A stretch of 60,000 nucleotides of DNA from assembly GCA_914767715.1 (NCBI GenBank), contig OU612074.1:11258062-11318061 (forward strand). Reading direction: 5' to 3'. This document shows positions 35,700 through 48,319 of this stretch, piece after piece (positions within the stretch are counted from its first letter, which is position 1; the number at the start of each line of letters is the position of its first letter). The notes under the pieces are model-generated. The model saw only the letters and a program-made list of their open reading frames with translations. It was not told the origin of the DNA and did not search any database. Position numbers and translations under genes: made by a program. The DNA is from Membranipora membranacea (lineage: Eukaryota; Bryozoa; Gymnolaemata; Cheilostomatida; Membraniporidae).

Positions 35700-36480
35700 A
35701 CAAGTTCCTAGCTCCAAGGAAATGTTGTACCCTGAGTATGCCTGCTAAAAGCTCTGAGTACAGCTTAGTCTATGTTCAAACTGCCCTAGTTATGCCTAGT
35801 GTTTGAATCCTTGACCTACTGAGCTTACTACAACCAAGTAAGCACCTGTGCTGTTGCAACAAGAGCACAAAACATACAATTTAATCTAAAGAATGAAAAA
35901 GAATATCTTAGAACAATACTTCCTTCTGGACTGCATTTGAAGTCTGAGTCTCTTTCTTCTTGAGCAGTGGGCTTCAAATCACTATATCTCGTCGCCATTG
36001 AGCTGTACATGGATTGGACATCTATTTGGTTGTGCTAGCTTTAAAACCCTGAGCTAACAAGTTTATTTATTCTCAACTTATTAAACAAAGCATCTTCTTT
36101 GTTTAACATCTAATATACAACTAACCAAAAGGATGCAGACGAATGATTTAAATAGGCCAATAAAAAGAGCATTTACAATAATGAAATAGAAATCAAGTAA
36201 TAAATAACATAAAAGACTTTCACTTTACAAAGTGAAACTACTAAAGAATAATAACAAAACTGTAAAACATAAGAATCATGAGTGTATGAGTCAGTGTTGA
36301 TGATAAAACCATTCTGAGATAACAATATTAAAGCATATCATGTGATTAAGTCAATGAGGAAGTTCAGACATTACACAGTTGTGCTTTTGTCGTTGTGAGT
36401 AGTTCAAGCCTTGAGTTGCATTTACAGCCATTGCAGACCTGGCAGATGATGACCTTATCATCTGTTCCCAAGGAAAGTCT
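35700..36480. other. non-coding stretch between the gypsy remnant and the Mab-21-like gene
   Basis: May include the decayed 5' LTR of the gypsy element near 35700-36060 and the promoter of the gene starting at 36502. Neither can be delimited from sequence alone. Confidence 0.35.
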
Positions 36481-36501
36481 CTACGATTTAAAACTAGAAA
36501 T

Positions 36502-39500
36502 ATGCCAGCATACCCTGTGAGTCAACTTGATGAGCGATATGCCAACATCTTGTCTGCAGAGCTTCTCCGGAGTACAGAAAGATTCAACGCAGAAGAAATA
36601 GTCAGAGTTTATATTGATGTTGGAAGAAAACTCAACTCCCCTCAGGTAATTAAGAATTGTTTGATGTTTTCTTATCCATGACTTGGTTTCAAACGAAATT
36701 TGCAAAGAGAGACAAATGATGAGATGAAACAGTCGGTTAGTCACAACACTGAATATTTACTGTTCCAGCAGCTTTGGTTAAAAACCCAGTTGGTATTATC
36801 TGGCCTTGAATATTACTACTCTACAGTATTACAACCCTAAATCAATCTTAATTTGGATTGTCTTAATTTTTTTGTTGCAGGCCTTGAATGGTTTTCTGGA
36901 GCTTTCTTATAGATTATCAGAACTTTCATCGAAGCTCCCAACAATAACCAATCATTTCAACAACAGAGCACTGGCCCTGGTTCTATTGATAATGCTAGCC
37001 TTAGGAACAGCTTCAATAGCTCTATTAGGGGTCTTTCTGACTCAGTCCCCTCCTTTGATCATCGTAAGTACAAAACATAACAATGGTGGATGTATATCAA
37101 CTAAGTTAAAGAGAGCTCTGATGCATCGCCAACAAACATCAGTTTTGTAATGAAATAAAAGTGTTGTTAAACATTCGTAGACAAAGAGGGAGGGATGATA
37201 ATTTTGTTCCATCACCGATCACCATTACAAGATCGCAAAATCAATGACACATTGTACCACATGAAGTTTTATGTGAACAGCAGATGCAATTCACAAACTT
37301 TTTTATTTGTGTTCCTTGAAAACTCATTGTCAAAGCTGCCATGCCTTCAATTTACCCTGAACACATCATACGAAATAACTAGCAAGACAAGCTAAATGTC
37401 TGTAGGGGAATAACACAGAACATAAAGTAGGAGGTGGCTCAGATGGTTAAAGCGACGGATTTCAACATGCAAGTGTTGAAGGTTGTGGGTTCGAATCCCA
37501 AAGCAGTCCATCTTCTACTGGGGATTAGTTGACCCCCAGGTGTGCTTCGACCTGCCTGCAAACAGAAAGCAAATCGGCTCAGATATTGCGGCCCTGCCAA
37601 AAAGGCATCAATCCCTCGCCGCCCATGCCTTGGGATGGGCGAGTGATAAGACACCTGATTTTAATCAACCTTTAATCAAAGGGCCCCTTGCATCTCAAAC
37701 ACCTAATTGAACAAACTTCAGGAAACTATAACATATATATCACACAAATCTTTTTCTGTAGGAAGCTCGATACACTTTGATCCCTGCATTTGTGCCAGCC
37801 TTCATGTATGTCATATTTTGTATAATTTGGCAATGTTTGCCAAACTGCTCTGGAAGATTGAGGCTCACACCATTATTGAGTAAAACTACGCCATTTATGA
37901 AACTCTGTGAGATATCACAAGAAGATTTTCAGTACCTTTTTCACGAGGTGAGTTTACAGGATGTGGGCGTTGGGTAGACTCTGTGAGTATATCCTAATCG
38001 TTCAATTTTCCAGGACTTTTCACACCTATAGGTTCAAGTTTCATACCTTTGTGACCATCTTTGGAGGACAAATTACTATATTAGAAGCTGGATATTCAGT
38101 GTATTCATATGGTGGTGTCTCCTCAAATTGGTGTTTTCAGCTCACGATACCTTTAGTACCATTGACCCTCCATGATCATCTACCAGTAGCATTATTGTGT
38201 CTTCATACTAGCCAGAAGAATTTCCACTCTTCCTATTGAGATCATATTATTTTCATGGTTTTCACAATTACTCACTTTAACATGCTAAACAAACATAGTT
38301 CTTCAGTCTAACATACAGTCTCCCTTTTCCAATGGTCACATTCCCCCTCTGTCCATCTTTAGGATGATCATGGCAGCTGTGATTACAAATTGGTAGGAAG
38401 TTCAGGTGATGGATTCGGTTTTTACGCATCTGAAGGAAGCAATAAGTTACCCTTTAGTGAACGAGCGATTATAAACCAAGATATAGATATCAATGTCTTT
38501 CTGAATACTCTAAAACTTGAGAGGATTCATCTGTTACCAATTCCTGGTGCTAACGGCTTCGTCTGGATAGCTATATCTGGTGATGAAGTAAGTGCTAAAC
38601 AGTTTTTCACATCAGTTGTATAATACTAATTATATATACTAATCATTTGATATGCCTAGTACCAGTTGCAGATTCAATATCTGAGTCAATTGATTGCAAG
38701 TTACTCCATCATAAAATACAAACTATTTTCGAATAAAATCCAATTCACCTTGTATTTGTAACTAAAAGCTGCAAGAGCAAATTTTTGAAGTTGAGCTCAC
38801 TAGAAAGAGCAATTATAGGTATCCACGCATGGCCTGTTTTCATTGAGATTAAGAGTGGTGATTCCTGTGTGTTGTGTTAGTCAAAAATCTTCGAATCCGA
38901 AGTAAGAAATCTCACTGGTAATATCAATAATTACTTCATAGTTAGCAACACACACTAGTATATCTGCAATGGATCAAATCAGTTGAGTTTAATGAATCCT
39001 TATGTATATATTCTGCTCATTTTACTATTTCACAGTGGCGAAATATCATTGATCCTGTACTCAAAGGCTGCTTTGTCCAGCAGTCAAATGCCGACACTTT
39101 CTTTCTGTCAGGTCGATTTGTTAACCAGAGTCTCTATCAATTCTTTGAACTCCCGGAAGGTGCGCAATCTACCAGAGTCGTGAAACACTCTCCTGCTTTA
39201 ACACTTCAGAGAAGTGTTTTGGGACCCAATGGGTATCAGATATTTGAGGTGAGTAGGGGCTTTGTTAAATTTGAGGTGCTCGACGACCGACTCAGGGAGT
39301 TTTGGCTGTTTTCAGTAGGCTTCTATTCAGGCGCTGAATTTCTCCTAAGACAAGTTTTGGTTGTCTTACATAACAAGTATTGATTTCTCTCCTGGTTAAG
39401 GTTGACTATGCATTTGCTCTACGATGTCCACACTGGCCAGAAGAAGCAGCTGAATGGATAACCAGAGAAAGAGCTGGATTGGATAAAACTACTGTTGACA

Positions 39501-41894
39501 ACATCGCATCAAGAGGATGCTATCTAGTGTACAAACCATGTGGTAATCACAATTTCAAGACTATATATTCATCTTTATTCCTTGTATGACAAAGAAGTTT
39601 GTCAAAAAAGTTTGTTAAAAAAGTTTGAAACTTCTGCATGTGGTGGCTAACATATTGATGCTTTCCTTATCAAAGTTCTTGTAAATCACGACAAGGACAC
39701 TTTTCTATCTTGCTGAACTATTTTTTTAGATGCTCAAATAATTGAACATGGTCATGACTTTGACTGGAGATGCACATTTTCATCGGCTGAGGCAGACTTA
39801 TTCCACTACCACAGTGATAAGAAAGCCCTGAAACTGGCCTTTGTAATCCTCAAGTTCCTTATTAAGAGCTCAGTGGGGCATCGCCATGGCCTGGCTACTT
39901 TCCCGCACTTCCATCAGGTATGCTGATTTATTTGCGGAGCCTATAGTCCTCCAGAAATACAGCTTAGGCCTTAAAAGGTAAATTAGCTGTTTAATGTTAG
40001 TAACCATTTTACTAATTTAGATCAAAAAGGTGTATTCTTGAATTATTAGATTCTTTATATTACTTCTAATCCAAGAAGATATGTGTACACCATTAAGAAC
40101 CAAAGAATGTTCTTTTCTTTGTTAGTCTATTGTTATCTCAAAATTTATCAATTCAGCAATTCAAATACTTGTCACACAGATACCAATTATTGTTGTTGCA
40201 AATTTTTCATATGAATTTTACCTTTGGCTAGCAGTGTGCTCAATTTCTTTTTCAGAGTTTGTGTCACTTTATGAGGCGCGAGAAACTCCTGTTTTGAGAA
40301 CATATCACCTAAAGACACTCTTCCTATGGTTGGCTGAAGAGGTATGCTTAGCTTAGCTTAGTCACTGATTACTTACAATTACCATTCAAAACACTCAGGT
40401 TGTGTGTCTGTTGGGACTTAAGACACTGTCAAATCAGACCATCACACCTCAGAGATTTACAATTTACTTTTCGTTCATATCATGAAATGGTTCAGACAAG
40501 ACTTAACAACTAATAAATCCCGAAGCAGTGGTTACCTAAAGCGATGTGTTGTGCCGCTGTATTGTGAACAAGCTATAAAGGATTATTCATCTTATTTTAA
40601 GTTTGGTAACATTTTGGAAAACAAAAATATGATCTGATGGATGAATTTAAAGAGCTGATAGTTTCCGAAGTGTATTAACAGGACTGATAAATGGATGGAC
40701 TACGGTTGCGGCCAAAGTTTTGCATGAATCGTATCTTTCATCATACTCAACGTGCGACAATTAAGTCTCACTTTTTTCCCCAGGATACAGAATTAGATTA
40801 CTACAGGGTTGAAGGAAACAAGGACTTGGGAGATGTATTTCTTAAGTTATTAAACAGATATATTGAATGCCTAGAAACCAATCAACTAACAAGTTACTTT
40901 GTAAGGTTGGTGATCTATATTGAGTACAGCATTATTTGTGAAAAAGTGTTTAGTGTCTTGTCTTGTCTGGTGATAAGCCCCTTGCTACCCAGGCTTGGAC
41001 TTTTCCTGCAGTCCCTCTTGTCTGATAGTCCCAACAATCCACAATATCCTCAGGTATTGCCAGGATCAGAACTTTTCGGCAACAGAAACTCTTCTTTTGT
41101 AATGAAAATTATGAAAATCATGAAAAGCAAAACGATGGAGTATATTATACCAAGTATCATTTAAATAAATTCATAACTGACATGATTGAAATGGTTAATT
41201 TATTAAAAAAATGTTCCATTTCACCAATTTTGTTCCAATGCTCAATAACATTCAACTCTTTTGCTCTGCTAGACCTCTTAAAGCTTACCTAAAGCTTAAA
41301 TATTGCCTCAACTGGGTATTTGTGGCAAGCATTTGATCATCACTTCACATTTGATGTGTTGGCTCTGTTTGACTGATAAGCTAATTACATCGTAGTCTCA
41401 CATTTATGAGAGTGTTGATCTAGAGATTGATATCAGTTTTGTCTTTCAAAAAGGAGTCGGAACCTGCTTAGCGATAGATTTACAGATGCACAACTTAAAC
41501 ACGGCATTGAGGTGTTGAAGTCTCTCCGAAATAGACCTGATCTTTGTGTAAGGGAGTTCGAGACAAGCTTCATAAACAACGGAACGAAAGCATATTATCT
41601 GATCATTATTTTAGGTAGGTATTCACAAGAAGACAGATACTAACAGTTTGTAAAAATAATGTGTATAATAAAGCAAAAAACCAAAATTGTTTTGTTAAGC
41701 GTTATTTATGATCTAGATGGGCAACATAGCTTTATCAGAGATGTGATCCTGTTAATCGTGGTAAAAATTGTTCAGCAATCATCGATTAATTAAATCATTT
41801 AATAATCATATTTATATCTGCAGTGTCGTTTCCGGTTTGTTATGCCATTGGTTATTACATGGGAGGCGTAATTGCCAAGCTTTTCGGATTTTGA
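36502..41894 (+). CDS. membrane-anchored Mab-21 / cGAS-like nucleotidyltransferase family protein
   Basis: Eleven phase-consistent exons: 36502-36645, 36881-37063, 37762-37947, 38363-38587, 39036-39248, 39401-39542, 39730-39917, 40258-40341, 40784-40905, 41454-41614 and 41824-41894. They give about 572 residues. The start is the first ATG after an in-frame upstream TGA. Residues about 78-101 (LALVLLIMLALGTASIALLG) and 114-137 are two hydrophobic membrane segments. Residues 183-184 and 211-213 give a GSSGDGF...DIDINVF pattern, the G-S and D-x-D of the nucleotidyltransferase fold shared by cGAS and Mab-21 proteins. The helical C-terminal half is typical Mab-21: ALRCPHWPEEAAEW, GCYLV, FDWRCTFSSAEADLF, LKLAFVILKFLI, TYHLKTLFLWLAEE, and a LTSYFVRSRNLLS block. 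The last exon adds a hydrophobic end (GYYMGGVIAKLFGF). Family members sense nucleic acid and make cyclic dinucleotide signals, or are catalytically silent. Which applies here is unknown. Confidence 0.85.
37430..37700 (+). mobile_element. tRNA-derived SINE
   Basis: A tRNA-like head starts near 37430, with an A box (tggctcagatggttaaagcg, about 37435-37454) and a B box (gggttcgaatccca, 37487-37500). It is followed by a non-tRNA body with inverted words (gcccatgccttgggatgggc). It lies within an intron of the Mab-21-like gene. The end is placed by loss of structure and is approximate. Confidence 0.7.
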
Positions 41895-42879
41895 TTATGC
41901 CTAATGGAGGAACTATATTGAGGAGAGAAAACTTTGTAAAACAAGATGGAACAACTAAAGTCTAATCTTTAATGGCCTGAACTCCGATGATGTACTGCAA
42001 AGGTACTCTCTTATTTGCACAGCCTGATTATCTGAACAGACAATCGGAGGCGGGCTGTCCTACCTATTCCTATTAAATAGATTTGCAATTTATTTCCCAA
42101 GAGGCATTATCAATTTACTAAACTCTATTATTTTTTTAACTGACCTATCAAATTTGAAATCAGTAGAAACGGAAACTAATGGTAAAGGACCCTCTCATGA
42201 GTTAACATTTTGTTGTTTAATACATTATATACGCATTTCTTTAGTTATTCCAGCTTATATGTCAAATGAGCATGAAGGCAAGGTGAATGCAAATTACTAA
42301 TCACTGCCTCCGATTGCTAGTCTTTAGTGCACGGTCTTGGTAGCAGGTCATTGATGCTTAGCATTTGCTATGATTGCTCTTGTATTAAAGGGAATTTGTT
42401 TTTCAGGGTTCAATGCTTTAATCCTTGGCACATCATGTAAGACCCATATTATTTCCCGCTCTTATCCCAACCTGGTCTGGAGATCTGACCATTAACATTC
42501 AACAGAACTATTTAGCCTTTTCTTGGGATTGTCTGCTCATTTTATGAGAGGGGACAATCAGATCTAGCTGGCATACATTGCTCAAAAAATATTACAATCA
42601 ATTACATTATATTTTTAACATTGCATTCAAGCAGTTCACCACCAAGTCGATAGCATGGTGCCTTTAATTAGCACAGAAATAAACGCAATATTTAAACGCT
42701 TATAAATTTTCTTCAGATGATCATTTTTACCTCTTTTTGGCGACACACAAACTTTTTCTGTAGAAGATTAATTCATGTATTAATCTTCAGATGATCAAGT
42801 ATGTTAGAAGTCATTAATAAGATTCTGACCCTCTTAGCCGAAATACTTAACTAGGATAATTACAGATACCTAGAATCCC

Positions 42880-43096
42880 TTAAGGGTGGGGGGGGGGGGG
42901 GTTCCAGGCAAAAAATTGAGATCCGTATTGGTTTAGAAGTGACACAAACCAATGGTGGGTGTCTAAGCAGATGTGGGGAATAGTAATTCGTCATTCAAAG
43001 ATCTGAATGATTGTGATTGGAGCACTATACGTAAACAAATTTCAATATATTTTCTGGACGTGCGTTAGGTCCTGTTTGGAGGGGGGGGGGGGGGTT
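42880..43096 (+). repeat. two long G tracts
   Basis: Runs of 13-15 consecutive G occur at about 42887-42901 and 43080-43094, in otherwise AT-rich DNA with no gene. Such runs can fold as G-quadruplexes on the plus strand. Confidence 0.6.
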
Positions 43097-43307
43097 GGCT
43101 CTTCATTCAGGTGGTAGAAAGTGTCAAGATAAATTAAAACAAAGTGACAGATCATAATAATTAGATGATAAACAATGATTTGGAAGTAGTATTATGACCA
43201 GTATATGGACTAGAGTTATGTATAGGTCTGGATATAAGTTTGAGCCTCCTTTTGTATAAGGAGATTCAACTAGACCACAATATAAGTTTATTCTGTCTAA
43301 AAGATAT

Positions 43308-44801
43308 TCAGGCCTTGTTACTTTTTAATGTATGAGCCCTAGTTTTTGTGGATTGTGTCATTTTAAATTCTGTCCTTCTCGACCTTGTCTTCCTTGGCTC
43401 TTTTCGAGATCTACCGACCGTTTTTGCTTCCGTATCTCTGCAAAAAGAATTGAATTGCAACATCTGATACGTTCTCTCATGGCTTCTTACTGTACTCTCA
43501 AAGTCATGATCTTATGTACGGTTTATATGAACGATCTTATGAAGGTTGAGTTTGGTGTAAGGAGTTGATTCCCTCATGGCAGAGAGAACAAGTTACAGCT
43601 TATGAATTAAAACCAAACAAAAATTATCAGCAGGTTTTGTGTATTAGAAAAATTAGAACGACAGCGCAGGGTTGTGCTTAAGAATAGATGGTAGGGGGTG
43701 CAAATCTTCTTGAGAATGCACAGTAACATCAGGTTGAGTATTGTAAGCCCCTCCCTCTAATTGGGACTGGTGCTAAGCCCCTGTCTCCGAACTCTAATAC
43801 ACCGTTCCAGTTTCACAATAACACTCAGTGGTGCAATGATCAAAACAGATAAATCCACTTTGTTTCATTCAACAACAACATATAAGACAAAAAAGTTTGC
43901 ATGCGGAAATAATAAGCTTGTGAATGGGTGTTGGTTGGCAATATTACAATCAATATTATCCCCATCAAAACAAACTTGATATCTCAACATGCTTTTAAAT
44001 CATGGTAGCTTCAGTGTCACATCTCCTGTCACTCAACTTAGTGCTTGAGGTGAGAGAATGCTGTAGGGAAACATATTATTACACCTTTTATACTTCTAAA
44101 ACAAGGTAAGTGTGGAACTTGTCTGTTGGATTGCAATAACTACTCACAACTGACTGGGAGTAGATTGTACGGTCATACTTGTTGCTAATGAACTGTCATC
44201 TTTTGTCACATAGCTGGCTGAGTTACTTAATCTCGTTGGTGACTCCTGTGGGGTCAGCTTAGATCTGGTGATCTTATTGAGCTGCCCTCTTCCACGCTAT
44301 ATTGATAAAGATATGGTATGAAAAGTTTCGATGTCTTTCGATACTCCCAGCGCCAACACATTGGTAGGTAAGCATAGACAAACTGACATCAAATGAGATC
44401 TTTCAGCAAACAGTTTCAGCAATGAGCACACGTGTCTGGCCGCGATGTCAAAAATTTTCAATGCTTGACATTATTATAGACTATTGCCCAACCACTGCAG
44501 AGTCATTTAGTTAAACTTATTCTGATACAAGAATCAGACGTATAGAAGTTTTATCTGGAACAAACCTTTGAGAATGATCTAGTTTGTCTGGTGCGGGTCT
44601 TCCTGAGCTCCAGTATTACTCCAGCATCCTCGGAAGTCAGTGCTGATCTTCTGCCCCGCTTCCGTAATACTGCATGCTTAGCAGTTTCTGTTAAATGTTC
44701 TTCACAAGATTTGCGTATACCAAGAGAGCTCATTCTTGCACTGAGAACAAACATAGGTATAGGTTCAAAAACATAACAGTCAGTAGATTGGAACTCCATT
44801 C
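43308..44801 (-). CDS. paralogue copy 3 of the unknown gene (three intact C-terminal exons)
   Basis: Exons 44801-44566, 44296-44148 and 43437-43308 are flanked by good acceptors and donors. The 44296-44148 and 43437-43308 junction agrees in phase, with the same 149-nt middle exon length as the 20-kb gene. The peptide contains MEFQS...FEPIPMFVLSARM, LRKRGRRSALTSEDAGVILE, RSKLTPQESPTRLSNSASYV, and a basic end RAHTLKSNKA before the stop. A polyadenylation-like GAATAAAC follows on the minus strand near 43287. Upstream exons were not found, so the gene is either short or truncated by the duplication. The function is unknown. Confidence 0.55.
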
Positions 44802-45009
44802 CTGCTTGTATTATCACTGTCAAACAATTTCCAGAACACAAATGTACAAGCTAGTGAATGCCTATGGCAGTCGTCATCTATTAAAACACCTTGAGTCAAT
44901 TTTCTTGAATTAGGTAATGGTTGATGAATCATCACACTTTATGGAACCACTCTCATAACGGCAACATGATTTGTGGTGATGATAGATATTGCCAGGTAGC
45001 AATGCAAAG

Positions 45010-45240
45010 TTTTTTTGCTTCAGAAAGGGTTACATCTGATTTCACTTCTGATCTTCTCTTTGATGACAATGCAATTCTGATTGATCTATACAAAAAGTTA
45101 GGGCTTAGCCAAAGATTTGGTAATATTCATGTGGCCTCAACACATACAACCATATATCAGTTTTGAAGTCTTAGAAGATGACGGATGCACTACATAAATT
45201 GGAGGTTGTTGTAACAAAGTCTGTGCGACATAAATCATGA
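45010..45240 (+). CDS. antisense exon-like segment, second copy
   Basis: The plus-strand frame gives ASERVTSDFTSDLLFDDNAI, then about 90 extra bases, then a MTDALHKLEVVV-like block. It mirrors the minus-strand segment at 16950-17075. See that entry. The family is unknown. Confidence 0.3.
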
Positions 45241-47269
45241 CATTTGACAAAAATTGAGCCGTATTATAATTAGTCTACAATTGCCTACAGGAAATAAATT
45301 TTTTTTAAATTGGCAGAATATCGTTTACTTCGCTTATCACACCTAATAAATCTTAAAACCTGACAAAAGCGCTAACAACAAAGATGTTAGGACGTTTTTG
45401 CCATGTTAACATCATAAAAAGTAATTCATTTTGCTGAGTCGTCTGCTCATGACCATTTTTTGAAAACCATCAGGTTTTACGAAAGCAAGTTGTATTCTTG
45501 TTGTAATAATACAGTGTTGACCGATGAAAATTTGGGCAAGAGGACAGAACTTTTGATTATTGTTGTGCACGTTATTTAGCAGACATTTTCTTTTAAAATA
45601 GATCTGAAACCAGACAGAAAACAGCCAACAAGAAGAAAGAAATGTAAACACCGCGTAAACAAATTCCAGGATGGGAATGCATAACATGACAAAGAAAGGT
45701 CAGCTAGCCATGAATTTTGATCTGTGTGAAAAGTTTAACAACCTGCTAGTACTTCTCACTTGTATGATATCAGCTTGATTACAAAAATAAGTTAGGAAGA
45801 GTCAGACAACGGTATCTGTTATGTATAGTAAAAGAGCTTTGTGCCAAATGTGTGTTAGATATCCTCAAATTTACCTTTTCCCAAGTTGGCTAGTAATCTT
45901 TGGGAACTTCTTGTCTGAAAAAATGAGTTCAATCAGATATGGAAACTCGAGTTTCAGGCAATCTTGATTATGTGGCGCAGGGTTGTTACGAATGACGACT
46001 GCCAAATCAATATAGCACATCTACGAATGAATTTATCTTATATTGTACAATGTCTCCAGACAATAAAAATCTATGTACTTTCATCCCATTTGAAAAAAAC
46101 CGCAAAATAAAAAGTATTTGCAAGTGGTAGCTTAGTGGGCTGGTTTGATGGAGCACCAGGAATATATGCCTCATAGAAGAACAGGGGGATAATCTCAAAC
46201 CCTATACATAATCTTTACCCAGAAATGCTATGGAAGTTTTCAGTGTAAAAGTTTTGGTTATCAACTGCAGACTTGGTCTTCTGGTAGTGTTCAAGCCCCT
46301 AACTGACATAGTAAGACAGTAGGGAAGTAAATATAAACTGTTGCTATCATGTTACACTAGCATCGCTACACGACCGCATGCAGAGTCGACAGGCATGATG
46401 CATTATAGGATGACATTTTTTTAACGGATACCTTGTCACTGAGTTGGTTAATTCTCTGCCAAACAGGAAATTGAGATTTTATCCGCACACCCTGCACTGA
46501 GTTGAGTGTCTTTTAGTCAGTCAGCCGATTCTCTCTGAGGAAACAATCACATGGAGATTTAAACTAACTAACTAACTAATTTTATTTTATTACTGTGGCG
46601 GCCAACTATATCCATGGTGAGAAATTTCCAGAAAAATATTTCAATCAAGGTATGAGGTGCTGAGAAGCTCTCTCAAGCTCTCTAGCATCGCAAAAGACAA
46701 AACAATAGTACTATATTGTATGGCTTATACATGGGGAATACGTCGTCTAGTAATGCAGCATACTAAATACCAACTGTCATCTACTTTTCTAGGTCTAGAA
46801 AGAAAGCACTGCTTGAAAGATCTGATTTATTAATATACAAAACAACATTTGGTGGATTAAATGACTCTATTACTATACTATTACTAAATACCTTGCCATT
46901 CATTGACAGAAAACTTACCCCTTGCAATAAGACCATTAATATTTTCCGTCTTGACTAGTAATCATTCAGTGCTTACTAAACCTACACCAATGTAGATTAC
47001 AGTTTCAGAATAAGCGAATGATGACAATGTCTGGGTATCGTGTGTCATATAAATTAACGACTTTGTTGATGTACTTAAAGCTTATCAGCAGGTACTCAAC
47101 ATTTGAAGTAACAAGCTGGAGCTAAGTTTAGACATTCACTGATAAGGTTATGAAGCGAAGTCGAGCTATAAACTAAGACAAGTCACATACTTTCCCTGTT
47201 TATATTACTTTTCACTTTTATTGGGTAACAAGATTTTGTTTAGACATTCGCATATCCTATCTCTATATG

Positions 47270-48300
47270 AGATCATAGAATTTCTAACTCTTCATGTGGA
47301 GCAGTGGAAAGTATCGCTGCAATCCCTCTTGTCAGTAATGTGCTGCCAATGTTTTAGAAAACCTTAGAAAGTCTGCTTTTTAAGCTGAAAATGGCAATGA
47401 AGAACCCTTAGCATCAGTGTTAGAAACGAGTGGAAACTGATGGAAACTGAGTTCCTGCAAGATAATATAGAGGACTCTACATGGACCTAATATAAAATTG
47501 GAGCTATATTGTAAAAATAAACAGTTTGAATAAATCGATCATTAGTTTCAAGTAATAAATGTAATAAAAATATCACATCATCCATTGAAAAGAGATTCCT
47601 TCTTCCATCCTGCTGCAGAGTCAAGATAAACTGACACCTTCCCTTTCTGATGATTAGAAGTAACCAATTGCAGACCTAACCCAATCCTCTCCTAACAATC
47701 CCTCCTGAACGTAAGTTAGGGTACGGATCTGAATACAAAGAATCCCGGCAGCTGGCAAAGCAAAAATTCGAAAGATTCTGCAGCTTTATCTGAGTACATA
47801 ATTAAGAATCACTAGAACTGAAAGGCATACTTTGTATAATGCTATTATGTAGAGACTTATGCTCACACTCATCTAGTACCAAGCAGCTATCACCTCTACA
47901 ATAAATGTACTGGCAGCAATAATATTGTAAGCCCTAGAGTCACATGGCCAACTCACTATTATACTATTATACTAAGGACTCCTTGACTCCTTGATTATAC
48001 CTTCACATTTATCCGCAAACAAAGCAGAAATCCAGTCCTAATGAGAAAGATCCTTAGCCAGTATCAAGTCGAGATCTACTTTTGCATCTGGTAATTGACC
48101 AGACTCTCAACATCACAAGTTTAAAACGCAAGCCAGGTTTTAAAGACTGCAGACTGTTTATTTATTACAATTTACCTCTCTAGGTAGGAGTTACCTTGTC
48201 ACAAAATATTTCATGTCCATCGCTCACAGATTGCCACTCACAATGTTATCCAAATAAATATTTGACCTCACAGCTGTGATATACGTGGCCGTAGTACGGT
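47270..48300. other. non-coding stretch
   Basis: No supported exon or clear repeat in this kilobase. Confidence 0.45.
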
Positions 48301-48319
48301 TGATGAAAACAGCCAAATT

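Larger units (their letters stand above)
43300..47260 (-). repeat. segmental duplication, copy 3
   Basis: Inverted partner of 14.4-18.6 kb and direct partner of much of 20.2-23.7 kb. For example, the non-exonic segment 45840-45960 matches 22840-22960 (ccaaatgtgt, tttgggaacttc, aatgagt, gtttcaggca / gtttgaggca), and 46490-46560 matches 23555-23640. Confidence 0.65.

Noticed and set aside
37430-37505. Functional tRNA gene
   Set aside because: Boxes A and B are good, but the acceptor stem does not pair convincingly and the tRNA-like part continues into a non-tRNA body in an intron. A SINE is the better call.
40691-41164. 157-codon plus-strand frame as an independent gene
   Set aside because: Its middle part is exon 9 of the Mab-21-like gene (40784-40905). 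The rest is read-through into the flanking introns.
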